A stretch of 64,000 bases of DNA, taken from positions 1,166,788-1,230,787 of the forward strand of contig CATOSI010000003.1 in NCBI GenBank assembly GCA_951812505.1, given 5' to 3'. Under the pieces are notes generated by a model. That model ran no database searches and was not told the DNA's origin. It saw only the letters and a program-made list of their open reading frames with translations. This document shows, piece after piece, positions 43,223-52,728 of this stretch (positions within the stretch are counted from its first letter, which is position 1; each line of letters starts with the position of its first letter). Position numbers and translations under genes: made by a program. This DNA comes from an uncultured Dehalococcoidia bacterium. GTDB lineage: Bacteria; Chloroflexota; Dehalococcoidia; Lucifugimonadales; UBA1123.

Positions 43223-44611
43223 TTAAGCGAACTGAAACTCTTTGCTGGACACTATCATCTGGAGCATATGCACGATTCGGGGTATGTTCCGCTCTCTCGC
43301 CTCGTCGTCGCTCAGGTCGAGAGTGCCTCCCGACTCGGCGTACTCCATAAGCGTGTCGCGCGTCTGATTTCCCACGTCCACCGGCCCTACAAGGTCGAGA
43401 CAGGCCTCGGTGAACTCCTGAGGAGAAAGCTCGCCGCCTCCCATGCGTTCGATTATGTCCTGCACGCCGGGCTTTTCGATGTCGCCGACATGCTGGACCG
43501 CGAAGTTGATACGCTCGTTCAGCGTGCCGCCGTCTATCCACTCCTTGCCGGTGTGCCAGCCCTCCACAGTCGGAGGATTCAGGAGCATCTGTCCCATCAG
43601 AGTGGTCGCCTGCGTAAACGCGGTCATCTGCGGCTGGGGTAAATCACCAAGCGACCCGCCCAGTTTGAGCACTCCGGCGACAAGCTCGGTCGGGCTCTTT
43701 ACCTTCTTGAACATGGCGTTCTTGAAGAAGTAGGAATTGAACAGCGTCCGCATTATGTGGCGCATGTCGCCGTCGCTGTCGAAGTAGGCCTTCACCAGTT
43801 CGTCAATAGCCTCGGGGTCCTGCGGGGGCTCGACCGACCAGGCTGGCACCTGTGGCTCGTCCGCGACGAAGTAGTTGTACAAGTGCCTGGAGATGAACCG
43901 CGCGGTCGCCTCCTGCTGCACGATGATGTCTATGATGTCCTCGCCGTCGAAGTTGCCCGTGTTGCCGAGGAAAGTCTTCTCGCCGTCGTCATGTTCCTCC
44001 GGCTTGAATACAAACCTCGAGGGATAGTGTCCTTGCGGATAAATCGGAATCGGCTGGGTGAATGTCCATCCGGTGAACGCGCGGGATGCGTTCTTTATGT
44101 CGTCCTCGGTGTAGTTGCCGACGCCCATCGAGAACAGTTCGAGCAGTTCGCGTCCGTAGTTCTCGTTCGGCTCGCCGTTGCGGTTCTCGTTATTGTCGAG
44201 CCAGAAGATCATCGCCGGGTCTTTGGACAATTCGACCAGCAGCGTGCGGAAATCTCCGAGTCCGTGCTGGCGGAACATCTGTATTTGGCCCACCATCGAG
44301 GGTGGATGCTCGACCTTGCTGGCGCCTGTCGCGAATACGTGGTGCCAGAAGAGCGCCATCTTTTCCACGAGCGGACGCTTACTGATGACCATTCTGTACA
44401 TCCAGGTCCCCGCCCAGATGACCTGATTCTCTCCGTCAACATAGCGAATGATTATGTCCTCGTCTAGTTCGGGGCAGCGCTCCGGATCCACCAGATCCTC
44501 GACCGCCTCCTCATACCCTTTCGCGACGTAGCTCTCTAACTCGTCTCTTGTCGCTCCGAAGCCCGCTCTCCTGAAAAGGTGGGCCATCAGTGCGAGTTCG
44601 CTGCTGGACAT
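43223..44611 (-). CDS. DUF1800 domain protein
   Basis: About 462 residues. LMAHLFRRAGFGATRDELESY, KMALFWHHVFATG, NYGRELLELFSMGVGNYTEDDIKNASRAFTGWTF and TLMGQMLLNPPTVEGWHTGKEWI are diagnostic. Function unknown; partners with the DUF1501 protein encoded 163 nt downstream. AAGGAG 5 nt before ATG 44611 supports this start; an in-frame ATG at 44671 would add 20 unrelated residues. Confidence 0.92.
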   Translation of the reverse strand: MSSSELALMAHLFRRAGFGATRDELESYVAKGYEEAVEDLVDPERCPELDEDIIIRYVDGENQVIWAGTWMYRMVISKRPLVEKMALFWHHVFATGASKVEHPPSMVGQIQMFRQHGLGDFRTLLVELSKDPAMIFWLDNNENRNGEPNENYGRELLELFSMGVGNYTEDDIKNASRAFTGWTFTQPIPIYPQGHYPSRFVFKPEEHDDGEKTFLGNTGNFDGEDIIDIIVQQEATARFISRHLYNYFVADEPQVPAWSVEPPQDPEAIDELVKAYFDSDGDMRHIMRTLFNSYFFKNAMFKKVKSPTELVAGVLKLGGSLGDLPQPQMTAFTQATTLMGQMLLNPPTVEGWHTGKEWIDGGTLNERINFAVQHVGDIEKPGVQDIIERMGGGELSPQEFTEACLDLVGPVDVGNQTRDTLMEYAESGGTLDLSDDEARERNIPRIVHMLQMIVSSKEFQFA

Positions 44612-44830
44612 CACTCTCTCCTTTCTGCCATCTTGTCTGCAGCCGGATTCCGACCGCCGACACAAGTCCAAATTTTCAGTATTCTATATTCCGCAACTAT
44701 ACTACCGACGGTTTCGACTTTCAACAATAAATGTGTGGTCGTGGTGCCTCTGCCCTTAGGAGTACGAAACTCTTTGTAGCGGCGCCGCGCCGTGTAATAT
44801 ACTGAACTGAGAAACATCGGAGGTCGGGTC

Positions 44831-45325
44831 GTGTCTATTCAACCCAGGTTCGAGCTGCTTCAGGACGAAGAGATAGTCTTGGAAGACGAACAGGCAGTCA
44901 TCACCAGCAAGCGGATGATCGGCAATTTCGGAGACGCCAGTGAAGGCGGATTCGATGCCTACGAACTCGCCGAGGTGGGCGCGCCCAACAAGTTCAACGG
45001 TGGACAGTACGGCAGGCGAGCCATCGGAGTGAGACTTCTCATCGGCGGTGCGGCCGTCGTCGCAGTGGGCGTGGTGTTCCGGTCTATCATTATTCAGCTT
45101 GGCTATATTGCCGAGCCTCTAATATTCGTAGTGGGCGCCGTCGGCTCGATGGTGGGACTCTACATGCTCTTGAACGACCTCTTCCGTCCGCCGCCCAACA
45201 CGACAGTCATATTCCCGGTATTCGACGGCAAGGACATTATCGTGTCTTACCCGGACTGGGACAACCCGCAGGCCGAGGAGATGGTGCGCAGTTTCGCCCG
45301 CGTCAAACGCGGCATGAGGCGCTGA
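44831..45325 (+). CDS. Hypothetical membrane protein (164 aa)
   Basis: The N-terminal part (QPRFELLQDEEIVLEDEQAVITSKRMIG) resembles the short beta segment seen before PH-like membrane proteins; then two helices (about 67-87 and 94-115) and a soluble tail with VIFPVFDGKDIIVSYPDWDNPQAEEMVRSF. The start is GTG 44831 after CGGAGGT. A PH-domain-like (bPH) role is possible but not shown. Convergent with the MFS gene. Confidence 0.6.
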   Translation: MSIQPRFELLQDEEIVLEDEQAVITSKRMIGNFGDASEGGFDAYELAEVGAPNKFNGGQYGRRAIGVRLLIGGAAVVAVGVVFRSIIIQLGYIAEPLIFVVGAVGSMVGLYMLLNDLFRPPPNTTVIFPVFDGKDIIVSYPDWDNPQAEEMVRSFARVKRGMRR

Positions 45326-45336
45326 TCCACTCGTCT

Positions 45337-46860
45337 TCAGTCCCCACTGGACGCCGGCGTCCTCTGAGCCGTCCCAACCGGCTCGGCGGGTTGAACCCCA
45401 GTGGCTCCTGTCCTGAAGAGCGTCAGCGCAAGCGCAAGCAGAATCAGGCCGCACGAAACCTTGAGCGCGAGGCTTAGTCCCTCGACGAACGCGATCCTCA
45501 CTCCTGCTCCGCCGCCCTCCGTCAGGATGGATAGATTCGGTTCGAAGCCGTAGGATGCCATCGTTATCGTTACAAAGGTCGTCGAAATCGCGATTCCCGT
45601 AACGTTCGCCGAGGTTCGCGCCAGGTTCACGAATCCGGACACGATACCGTATTTTTCAGGTGTCAGGGATCCCATGATCGCGCTGGTGTTTGGTGAACTG
45701 AACGTCGCCATTCCAAGCCCGGACAGGAAAATGCCCAGAATTATCTGCCAGGCGGGCGACTCTATACTGAGCAGAGACATGTTGAACATACCCGCCGCGG
45801 AGAAGGTCAAGCCTGCCGCCGCGAGCCAGCGAGTGCCGAATCTGTCGGACAGACGGCCAGCGAATGGCGCGACGATGGCCATGCACAGCGACCCTGGAAT
45901 CATGAAGAGGGCCGCGCGGCTGGCCGGATAGCCCAGACCCTGAATCAGGAAGAAGGGCATCAGGAAGAAGATGGCAGAGCCTCCCAGGAAAGACAGGAAG
46001 CGAGCGCTGATCGCCAGTGAGAACACGCGGCTGCTGAACAGTGAGAGATCGAGCATCGGCTCGGGCACCCGCATCTCCCAGATGATGAAAGCGACGACCA
46101 GGATGACTGAAGCCGCGAAGCCCGCGACAATCGGCGGAGAAACCCATCCCAGTTTCCACGCGTTGGTCATCGCGAGCAGGAACGCGACCAGGGCGGCCGA
46201 GGAAAGCGCGGCGCCAATCCAGTCGAACGACCCTCTACCGGCTCCTCCAGCTTCCTGCTTGGCCTTGCTCTTGAGTACCAGGGCGGCTGAAATCATCGCA
46301 AGTATGCCTATGGGTATTCCAGCGAAGAACACCCATCGCCATCCGAAATTCGATACGATCAATCCGCCGAGAATGGGACCGGAGATTGCGCCGGTCCCGA
46401 TTATAGTCATGTAAAGCCCCATAGCCTTGCCGCGCTCGGTTGACGGGAAAACCTCGGTAATCAGCGCCATACTGTTAGCTTGAACGCCCGCTGAGGAAAT
46501 CCCCTGGAGTATCTTGACTAATATCAGGAATGAAAGACTCTGGGAGAGACCGCCCACGAATGCCAAAATCACGAATCCGACATAGCCAATGAGATAGACT
46601 TCCTTTCGTCCTATCATGTCCGACAGCCGGCCCATCGGCATGAGCATGGCGCTCGTCGCCAGGCTGTAGCCCAGGGTGACCCACTGCACTGTCGGAATGT
46701 CTGCCACGAAGTGTTCTGAAATCTGGGGCAGGGCTATGTTGATTCCTGACTGGTCCATTACCGACAGGAACATCCCAATCGCAACCGCTCCGTAAGCCCA
46801 CCACTTATAGTTGGGGCTGGAGGTAATGCGGTTCAGCGGTCCAATTCTCAGTGAAGTCAA
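45337..46860 (-). CDS. MFS transporter, DHA2 family (EmrB/QacA type)
   Basis: A 507-residue 14-helix drug:H+ antiporter-like permease. AIGMFLSVMDQSGINIALPQIS (helix 1 motif of DHA2), GRLSDMIGRKEVYLIG, and GTGAISGPILGG (antiporter motif C) are clear. The TTG start at 46860 directly follows the stop of the paralogue upstream, so the two are one transcript and likely translationally coupled. Confidence 0.92.
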   Translation of the reverse strand: MTSLRIGPLNRITSSPNYKWWAYGAVAIGMFLSVMDQSGINIALPQISEHFVADIPTVQWVTLGYSLATSAMLMPMGRLSDMIGRKEVYLIGYVGFVILAFVGGLSQSLSFLILVKILQGISSAGVQANSMALITEVFPSTERGKAMGLYMTIIGTGAISGPILGGLIVSNFGWRWVFFAGIPIGILAMISAALVLKSKAKQEAGGAGRGSFDWIGAALSSAALVAFLLAMTNAWKLGWVSPPIVAGFAASVILVVAFIIWEMRVPEPMLDLSLFSSRVFSLAISARFLSFLGGSAIFFLMPFFLIQGLGYPASRAALFMIPGSLCMAIVAPFAGRLSDRFGTRWLAAAGLTFSAAGMFNMSLLSIESPAWQIILGIFLSGLGMATFSSPNTSAIMGSLTPEKYGIVSGFVNLARTSANVTGIAISTTFVTITMASYGFEPNLSILTEGGGAGVRIAFVEGLSLALKVSCGLILLALALTLFRTGATGVQPAEPVGTAQRTPASSGD

Positions 46861-48417
46861 TTAACTGTCACCACCCGGCTGTGCCTTGACTTTCATATCA
46901 ATCGTGCCTTCCGCTGCCGAAAGTTCATCGTCGGAATCCTTCGAGACTGATGGCTTCAGAATCGTAAGCAACACCGATACCAGGTTGAAACTGCCAAGCA
47001 TGAGGAACGCGACTCTGAGACCCATGGTGAAGGCAGCTTCAACACCCGCGCCGCCCGCCGCGACTGCGTCCAGACTGGGTTCGAATCCCCTGGAGGCCAT
47101 AGCGAAAGTAACGATGCTTGTCACCATTCCAACGCCCGCAACGCTTGCGGTGTTCCGCGTCATATTCAGAAATGCAGTTGCGACTCCATACCTCTCACGC
47201 TCTACGACGCCCAGCACGGATGAGGTATTGGGAGTATAGAATATACCCATGCCAAGCCCTTGCATAGTCATCGCGACTGCCACGTTCCATGGAGCGGTCT
47301 CGGTCGTCAGCCGTCCCAGAAAGAGCAGAGACGCAATCAGCATTCCTAGACCTACGAACTCGATTCTTCTCGGCCCGAATCGGTCTGACAGCGGACCCGA
47401 TAGAGGCCCGGCAAGCGCGAATCCAATTGCTGCGGGCGTAATGAACAGCCCTACGACTCGGGGCGACAGATCGAGCACACCCTGAAGATAGAAAGGCATC
47501 ATGCTGAATACCGCGTTGCCCGCAAGGAATCCGAAGAAACTGGCTGAGACTCCCAGCGCGAAAATCTTCCGCCTGAAGAGCTCGAGGTCGAGCATCGGCA
47601 TTGCAGTATATCGCTCCCAGTACACGAACGCCGCCAGCAGTCCGACGGACAGCGCCAAGCCGCCGATTGCAATCGGCGAAGCCCAGCCGACGCGATACGC
47701 GGTCGTCATAACGAGCAGGAATACGACGAGTCCGCTCGCCGACAGGGACGCTCCGATCCAGTCGAAGCCGCTCGAAAGACTCCTGAGCCCCCTCACCCTG
47801 GGAGCGTCGCGTATCAGGACGATGGACGCGGCCGTTATCGAGACCATTCCCAGGGGAACTCCCAGCAGGAAAACGGCTCGCCACCCGAACGTACCGACGA
47901 CGAAGCCGCTCACGATTGGCCCCATTATCGCGCCCATGCCAACCATGGTCATGAACAGTCCAATGACGCGACCGCGCTCCTGAGCCGGGAAGGTGGTAGT
48001 GAGTATCGCCATGCCGTTGGCTTGTATCATGGCCGATCCCACTCCCTGAAGGAATCGGAAGGCAATGACCGCCATTAATTCAGAGGATATCCCCGCCAAT
48101 GCTGCGCCCACAATGAAGACGAAGAACCCGCTAACATAGACGACCTTGCGTCCGATCATGTCGGACAGGCTTCCGGCGGGCAGGAGTAGGGAGCCCGTAG
48201 CGAGAATGTACCCGAACGCGACCCACTGGACATACGGAATAGTTGCTCCGAATTCCGAGGCCATTATCGGCAGCGCCAGCGTAACGCCCGTCTGGTCCAG
48301 AACGGACACGAAGGTGCCTGCGGCGATTGTCAGGAGAATCAGCCTGCGCTTGCGCGGGTCGGCGACTGGGACGCTTGGGGATTTCAATATAACCCGATTG
48401 TAGCACGCCCGGCGCAT
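46861..48417 (-). CDS. MFS transporter, DHA2 family (EmrB/QacA type)
   Basis: About 518 residues from ATG 48417. TIAAGTFVSVLDQTGVTLALPIMASEFG, GSLSDMIGRKVVYVSG and GMGAIMGPIVSGFVVG carry the DHA2 and motif C features. It is a tandem paralogue of the gene at 45337. The frame is open to 48612 but that extension looks non-coding; a TTG at 48387 is another possible start. No strong ribosome binding site decides. Confidence 0.9.
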   Translation of the reverse strand: MRRACYNRVILKSPSVPVADPRKRRLILLTIAAGTFVSVLDQTGVTLALPIMASEFGATIPYVQWVAFGYILATGSLLLPAGSLSDMIGRKVVYVSGFFVFIVGAALAGISSELMAVIAFRFLQGVGSAMIQANGMAILTTTFPAQERGRVIGLFMTMVGMGAIMGPIVSGFVVGTFGWRAVFLLGVPLGMVSITAASIVLIRDAPRVRGLRSLSSGFDWIGASLSASGLVVFLLVMTTAYRVGWASPIAIGGLALSVGLLAAFVYWERYTAMPMLDLELFRRKIFALGVSASFFGFLAGNAVFSMMPFYLQGVLDLSPRVVGLFITPAAIGFALAGPLSGPLSDRFGPRRIEFVGLGMLIASLLFLGRLTTETAPWNVAVAMTMQGLGMGIFYTPNTSSVLGVVERERYGVATAFLNMTRNTASVAGVGMVTSIVTFAMASRGFEPSLDAVAAGGAGVEAAFTMGLRVAFLMLGSFNLVSVLLTILKPSVSKDSDDELSAAEGTIDMKVKAQPGGDS

Positions 48418-48667
48418 CCAACCGAAATACGGCCATGTTGCGCTGCCCATGAACGGCCTGAGAAGGGAGGGATGCTTCGCCGGATGTCGGGGCAGCTGCC
48501 TTCCGTTATCGTCTAACCCGGCGAGGAGGGACGCGATTCGCGTTAGGCAGAGAACTGCCGCGCGAACGTACGAAAGGCCAATGACTCCGGCGAAGCGTGA
48601 CCTGATTATCACACCACCATAGTGTCGGCCTTCTACGTGTTTTCAGACCTGCTTTCGGTGGAATTCC

Positions 48668-48695
48668 TTGACACTCGCGCCTGCTCATCTACAAT
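48668..48695 (+). promoter_or_regulatory. Sigma-70-type promoter for the third LLM gene
   Basis: TTGACA (48668-48673), 16-bp spacer, TACAAT (48690-48695). The start of transcription would be near 48702, leaving a leader of about 24 nt that contains the GGGAG Shine-Dalgarno of the gene at 48726. Confidence 0.72.
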
Positions 48696-48725
48696 GTCCC
48701 TAATACCAAGATGGGAGATGTCATC

Positions 48726-49919
48726 ATGATTGACAAATTCGGAAGCTTGTTTGCCGGACACATTGACCTGGACAACATCGGTTTCGCGGGGACAGCCGCC
48801 AACGACCGATTCTATTCTAACGAGCAACTCATTACCGTGTTCGATAAGACCGAGGCTATCTGCACCCTAATGGACGACCTCGGATACGACGATTTCTGGA
48901 TGGCGGAGCACCACTTCCAGCCGGAGGGCTACGAGTGCATCCCGAACATCCTCCAGCTGAGCGTCCATCTCGCCCATATCACCAAGCAGATCAAGCTCGG
49001 CTGCGGATTCAATATCGCCCCGATGTGGCATCCGCTCCGCATGGCAGAGGACTTCGCCACTGCGGACATCCTCACTAAGGGCAGGGTCATATTTGGAGTC
49101 GGTCGCGGCTACCACACCCGCGAGGTAGAAGCGTTCGGCGCTCCGATGCTCGACCAGGACGAAAACCGCGACTACTTCGAAGAGCAGGTCGAAATCATGT
49201 TCAAGTCCTTCAACGAGGAATCGTTCTCGCACAAGGGCAAGTATTACACCATCCCACCGGAAGTACCGTACAGAGGATACACCCTCAAGGAGATAAGTCT
49301 GGTTCCGAGACCTGTCAATATGCCGGTCGAATGCTGGCAGCCTATCGTCAGCGCCGGCGACCGCGGCCTGAATTTCATGGCGAAGCACGGCATCAAGGGG
49401 ATTATCGGCGGCGGCGCGGCGCCCGGTGGCGCGTCCGAAACGGTCGTGCAAAGATGGCAGGAAGTGCAGGCCAACCATGGTAACGAGACCGAACTCGGCG
49501 GCGACCTCATTCTCGGCATCTCGTTCTTCATAGCCGAGTCCCCGGAAGAGGCTATACGCCAGGCGCGGCCCTTCTATGAAGAGAACATGAAGATGTTCGC
49601 TCCGCTCGGGTTCGTTCGCGGCCTGACCGACGACCAGCTCGATGCGCTCGCAGATCCCGCGCGCGCGCCTCACGCCGACCTCCCGACTCTCGAATCAGCT
49701 GTCGAGTCCGGTTCATGGCTGGTAGGTACGCCCGAGCAGATAATCGAGAAGATGGAAGACATCGAACACCGCTGGCCCGGCCTTGACCATGTGAACATGG
49801 GTCTTCCCGTGGGCACGCCTCAGAGCGTGATTCTGGAACAGCTCGAAGCCTTCGGCAAGGAAGTCATGCCCCACTTCAAAGGCCGCATGGCGACCGCCGC
49901 CGCGGCGGGAGACAACTAG
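48726..49919 (+). CDS. LLM-class flavin-dependent oxidoreductase
   Basis: A 397-residue luciferase-fold enzyme: DFWMAEHHFQPEGYECIPNILQLSVHLAHIT, GCGFNIAPMWHPLRMAEDFATADILTKGRVIFGVGRGYHTREVE and MPVECWQPIVSAG. Close paralogue of the protein at 54554, with which it shares the MAEHHFQ.EGYECIPNI and GVGRGYH.REVE blocks. The substrate is unknown. ATG 48726 is preferred over 48711 because GGGAG lies 8 nt before it. Confidence 0.92.
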   Translation: MIDKFGSLFAGHIDLDNIGFAGTAANDRFYSNEQLITVFDKTEAICTLMDDLGYDDFWMAEHHFQPEGYECIPNILQLSVHLAHITKQIKLGCGFNIAPMWHPLRMAEDFATADILTKGRVIFGVGRGYHTREVEAFGAPMLDQDENRDYFEEQVEIMFKSFNEESFSHKGKYYTIPPEVPYRGYTLKEISLVPRPVNMPVECWQPIVSAGDRGLNFMAKHGIKGIIGGGAAPGGASETVVQRWQEVQANHGNETELGGDLILGISFFIAESPEEAIRQARPFYEENMKMFAPLGFVRGLTDDQLDALADPARAPHADLPTLESAVESGSWLVGTPEQIIEKMEDIEHRWPGLDHVNMGLPVGTPQSVILEQLEAFGKEVMPHFKGRMATAAAAGDN

Positions 49920-49963
49920 GACTCAGCCTTTTCACGCAGCGTATTGGCTGACTGTATAACTGT

Positions 49964-49988
49964 GTGGGCGGGATACACACCCGCCCAC
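49964..49988 (+). terminator. Stem-loop after the LLM gene
   Basis: GTGGGCGGG / CCCGCCCAC, a perfect 9-bp G/C-rich stem with a 7-base loop, followed by TCTTCAGTTCC. It lies between the LLM gene and coaE and could terminate or separate the two. Confidence 0.6.
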
Positions 49989-50022
49989 TCTTCAGTTCCG
50001 ACCGCTTGGGAAGAGTAATGCT

Positions 50023-50688
50023 ATGCCCCTCATCATCGGAGTCACCGGCTCCATTGCCACCGGCAAATCCACTGCCTGCCAGTTGATGGTCGCTCAGGGC
50101 GCGGTCCACTGCGACGCCGACCGCCTCGTTCACAGGATGTATGACCCGGGTACAGAGGCTTTCGACCGTATCGTCGCCATCTTCGGGCGTGAGACCGTCG
50201 GAGAGGACGGCTACATAGACAGGCGCAAGCTGGGCGCGAAGGTGTTCGGAAAGCCCGAGGAGATGAACAAGCTCACGACTGCCATAGGCAGCATCTTGGA
50301 CGCTATCAAGGCTGTCATTGACGAGTGGAACGACACCCTGGGCGCGGATGACATCGCCGTTCTGGAGGCTGTGAACCTCGTGGAAGCGGGCTACGGAAGA
50401 TGGTGTCATCAGACTTGGCTGTTCGCAGCCGATCAGGACATAGTCCGCCGCCGGCTCGTCGCGCGCAACCAGTACACTGACGATGAGATTACACAGCGCA
50501 TGGCCAGCCAGCGCTCCTGGGAAGACCGCGCCCCCGCCTCCGACCTGCTAATCTTCAACAACGACACCGAAGACCACTTCATATCTGAAGTCGGCGGCCA
50601 CTTCGCCCAGGTTCGACACCTATGGCAGAACGGCGAACTCGAACCGTCCCGCTACACCGCCTGGTGGAACCAGCGTAACGATTCATAG
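50023..50688 (+). CDS. coaE: Dephospho-CoA kinase
   Basis: Last step of coenzyme A synthesis: ATP-dependent phosphorylation of the 3'-hydroxyl. P-loop GVTGSIATGKST (6-17), HCDADRLVHRMY, and EDRAPASDLLIFNN near the end fit the family. At 221 residues the length is normal with a short C-terminal extension. GGGAAGAG precedes ATG 50023. Confidence 0.93.
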   Translation: MPLIIGVTGSIATGKSTACQLMVAQGAVHCDADRLVHRMYDPGTEAFDRIVAIFGRETVGEDGYIDRRKLGAKVFGKPEEMNKLTTAIGSILDAIKAVIDEWNDTLGADDIAVLEAVNLVEAGYGRWCHQTWLFAADQDIVRRRLVARNQYTDDEITQRMASQRSWEDRAPASDLLIFNNDTEDHFISEVGGHFAQVRHLWQNGELEPSRYTAWWNQRNDS

Positions 50689-50826
50689 CGGACGCCGCTG
50701 CTCAACTTGTGCATACCCCCTGTCAAACAAACCACAGTCGAAACAGATGCACAGTACACGCAATCGCCCCGACGAAATCGGAGACGGCAGTCCACGCTGC
50801 ACCTACTCATGTCCCTAAAGTTCCGA

Positions 50827-50855
50827 TTCAGAATCATGCGCCGAATGTGTATAAT
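50827..50855 (+). promoter_or_regulatory. Promoter positioned for a leaderless transcript
   Basis: TTCAGA (50827-50832), 17-bp spacer, perfect TATAAT (50850-50855). The expected transcription start, about 7 nt further, coincides with the ATG at 50862, and no Shine-Dalgarno precedes that ATG. Confidence 0.6.
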
Positions 50856-50861
50856 TTCCCC

Positions 50862-51761
50862 ATGGCAGCGATAATGGAGGCGCATGACCTCACCAAGCGA
50901 TACGGCGACACCGTCGCCCTGGACAGTGTCAACTTTGCTATCGGGCAGGGGATAACCGGACTGCTTGGCCCCAATGGCGCGGGCAAGAGTACAGCGATCA
51001 AACTCTTCCTCGGACTTCTCACTCCTACCCAAGGTTCTGCCTCAGTCATGGGGGAACCACCATACGAGAACGTCGAGGTCAGGACGCGGCTCGGATACAT
51101 GCCCGAGCACGACTGCCTGCCCTCTTCGATGACGGCATCCGAATTCCTCACCCACATGGCGCAGGTGAGCGGACTGCCGCCGTCCGCCGCTCGCACCAGG
51201 GCCGCCGACACCCTCCGCCACGTCGGTCTCGACGAGGAGCGCTACCGGCACATCGGTGAGTATTCCACCGGGATGATCCAACGTGTCAAGCTCGCTCAGG
51301 CTCTTGTCCATGATCCGGTTATCGTGATGCTGGACGAGCCGACCGCCGGACTTGATCCTGTCGGGCGCGAAGAGATGCTCGCCCTCATACGGCGAACCGG
51401 ACGCGAGTTTGGCATAAGCATCGTTCTTTCCACCCACCTTATGGGCGACGTCGAGACGACCTGCGACCGCATCGTCGTCTTGGAGAGAGGTCAGGTGGTG
51501 GAGTCCGGCGAGGTTTCCGGATTCACGCAGGAAACCGAGACCATTTACATAGAGGTGGACGGAGGTGTGGAGACCCTGATGTCCGCACTGTCGGAACGTG
51601 GCCTCGACTGCTCACTGGACGGGTATTCGATAGCCGTGCAGGACGTCGGGGGAGACGAGTACGACGAAATCAGAGATGCCGTGGTGGACTCAGGGGTAAG
51701 GCTGCGTCGCCTAGGGCCGCGCCGTCACCGCCTCACCGAGATTTTCAGAGATAATCGGTGA
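50862..51761 (+). CDS. ABC transporter ATP-binding protein
   Basis: A 299-residue ATPase. Walker A GPNGAGKS (36-43), signature YSTGMIQRVKLAQ, Walker B VIVMLDEPTAGLDP and the H-loop STHLM are intact, so it is catalytically competent. It belongs to the ABC-2 export type (drug or lipid-like substrates). The start may be leaderless: see the promoter at 50827. A second in-frame ATG at 50874 is possible. It is followed by its permease after 7 nt. Confidence 0.92.
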   Translation: MAAIMEAHDLTKRYGDTVALDSVNFAIGQGITGLLGPNGAGKSTAIKLFLGLLTPTQGSASVMGEPPYENVEVRTRLGYMPEHDCLPSSMTASEFLTHMAQVSGLPPSAARTRAADTLRHVGLDEERYRHIGEYSTGMIQRVKLAQALVHDPVIVMLDEPTAGLDPVGREEMLALIRRTGREFGISIVLSTHLMGDVETTCDRIVVLERGQVVESGEVSGFTQETETIYIEVDGGVETLMSALSERGLDCSLDGYSIAVQDVGGDEYDEIRDAVVDSGVRLRRLGPRRHRLTEIFRDNR

Positions 51762-51768
51762 CGCTGTT

Positions 51769-52728
51769 ATGACAACATCCGAAGGCCAGCTTTTCGACCT
51801 CGGCTACCAGCGTTACGACGGCCCGCGAGAGGGCAGGGCTCGCGCGCGAAAGGCTCTGTTCGTAAACGGCATTCGCACTTGCTTCGGCATCGGGCGGGGG
51901 ACGCTGGCGAAGATTATGCCAATCCTGTTCTTTGGCGCTGTTATGGCCCCGGCCATCGTATTCATCATCATAGCCGCGACGACTGAGAGGATCATCGGCG
52001 TTGCCCTGGACATCCCGGGCCACGCCGACTACTACCAGATCGTCTCATTGGTTCTTCTCCTATTTTCTGCGGTTATCGCTCCCGAACTCCTCTGCCCCGA
52101 CCGTCGCAGTGGCGTCATAACGCTGTATCTTGTGCGCTCTCTGACCTTTACCGACTACGTGCTGGGCCGCTGGGTGGCATTCTTCGTTGTGAGTCTGCTT
52201 TTCATTTACACGGGCCAGGTGGTTCTCATGGTCGGCCTTACCATGAGCGCAGCGCAGCCCTTCGAGTACCTTCGCGACAACTGGGCAGACATACCCAGGT
52301 TCCTGAGCGCGGGACTGGTGATTGCGATTCTGACGACGACAATTCCGCTGGCCGCGGCAGCCTTTACCACTCGCCGCGTGTATGCCTCGGCGTTCGTCAT
52401 CGGACTATGGCTCATCTCCGCCGCAACCGCTGGGATACTCGTCAGCGGAACTGAAGAAAGGGAAAGAACCGTTAATGGCGTCATCGTCGAGCGGGAAAAC
52501 AATTCCCTGCTGGGAGACACTGATTTCGCTCCGCTGGTCGCGCTCATAGACATAGGCAACGCTCCAATTCACATCAGCGACATGATTTTCGACAAGAAAG
52601 ATAATGACAATCCTGTTATGGAAAAAGTCGCCGAACTGCCGAATATCGTTCCGGTTCTCTGGTACGTCGTTTTGGTCGTCGTCCCCGGATTCCTACTTTG
52701 GAACCGATACAGGAGGCTGCTGGCTTGA
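51769..52728 (+). CDS. ABC-2 type permease
   Basis: A 319-residue membrane protein with a cytoplasmic N-terminus (YQRYDGPREGRARARKALF, a segment seen in ABC-2 permeases) and six predicted helices. Partner of the ATPase just upstream. Its stop overlaps the TTG start of the next ATPase (TTGA), so the operon is tightly coupled. Confidence 0.85.
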   Translation: MTTSEGQLFDLGYQRYDGPREGRARARKALFVNGIRTCFGIGRGTLAKIMPILFFGAVMAPAIVFIIIAATTERIIGVALDIPGHADYYQIVSLVLLLFSAVIAPELLCPDRRSGVITLYLVRSLTFTDYVLGRWVAFFVVSLLFIYTGQVVLMVGLTMSAAQPFEYLRDNWADIPRFLSAGLVIAILTTTIPLAAAAFTTRRVYASAFVIGLWLISAATAGILVSGTEERERTVNGVIVERENNSLLGDTDFAPLVALIDIGNAPIHISDMIFDKKDNDNPVMEKVAELPNIVPVLWYVVLVVVPGFLLWNRYRRLLA

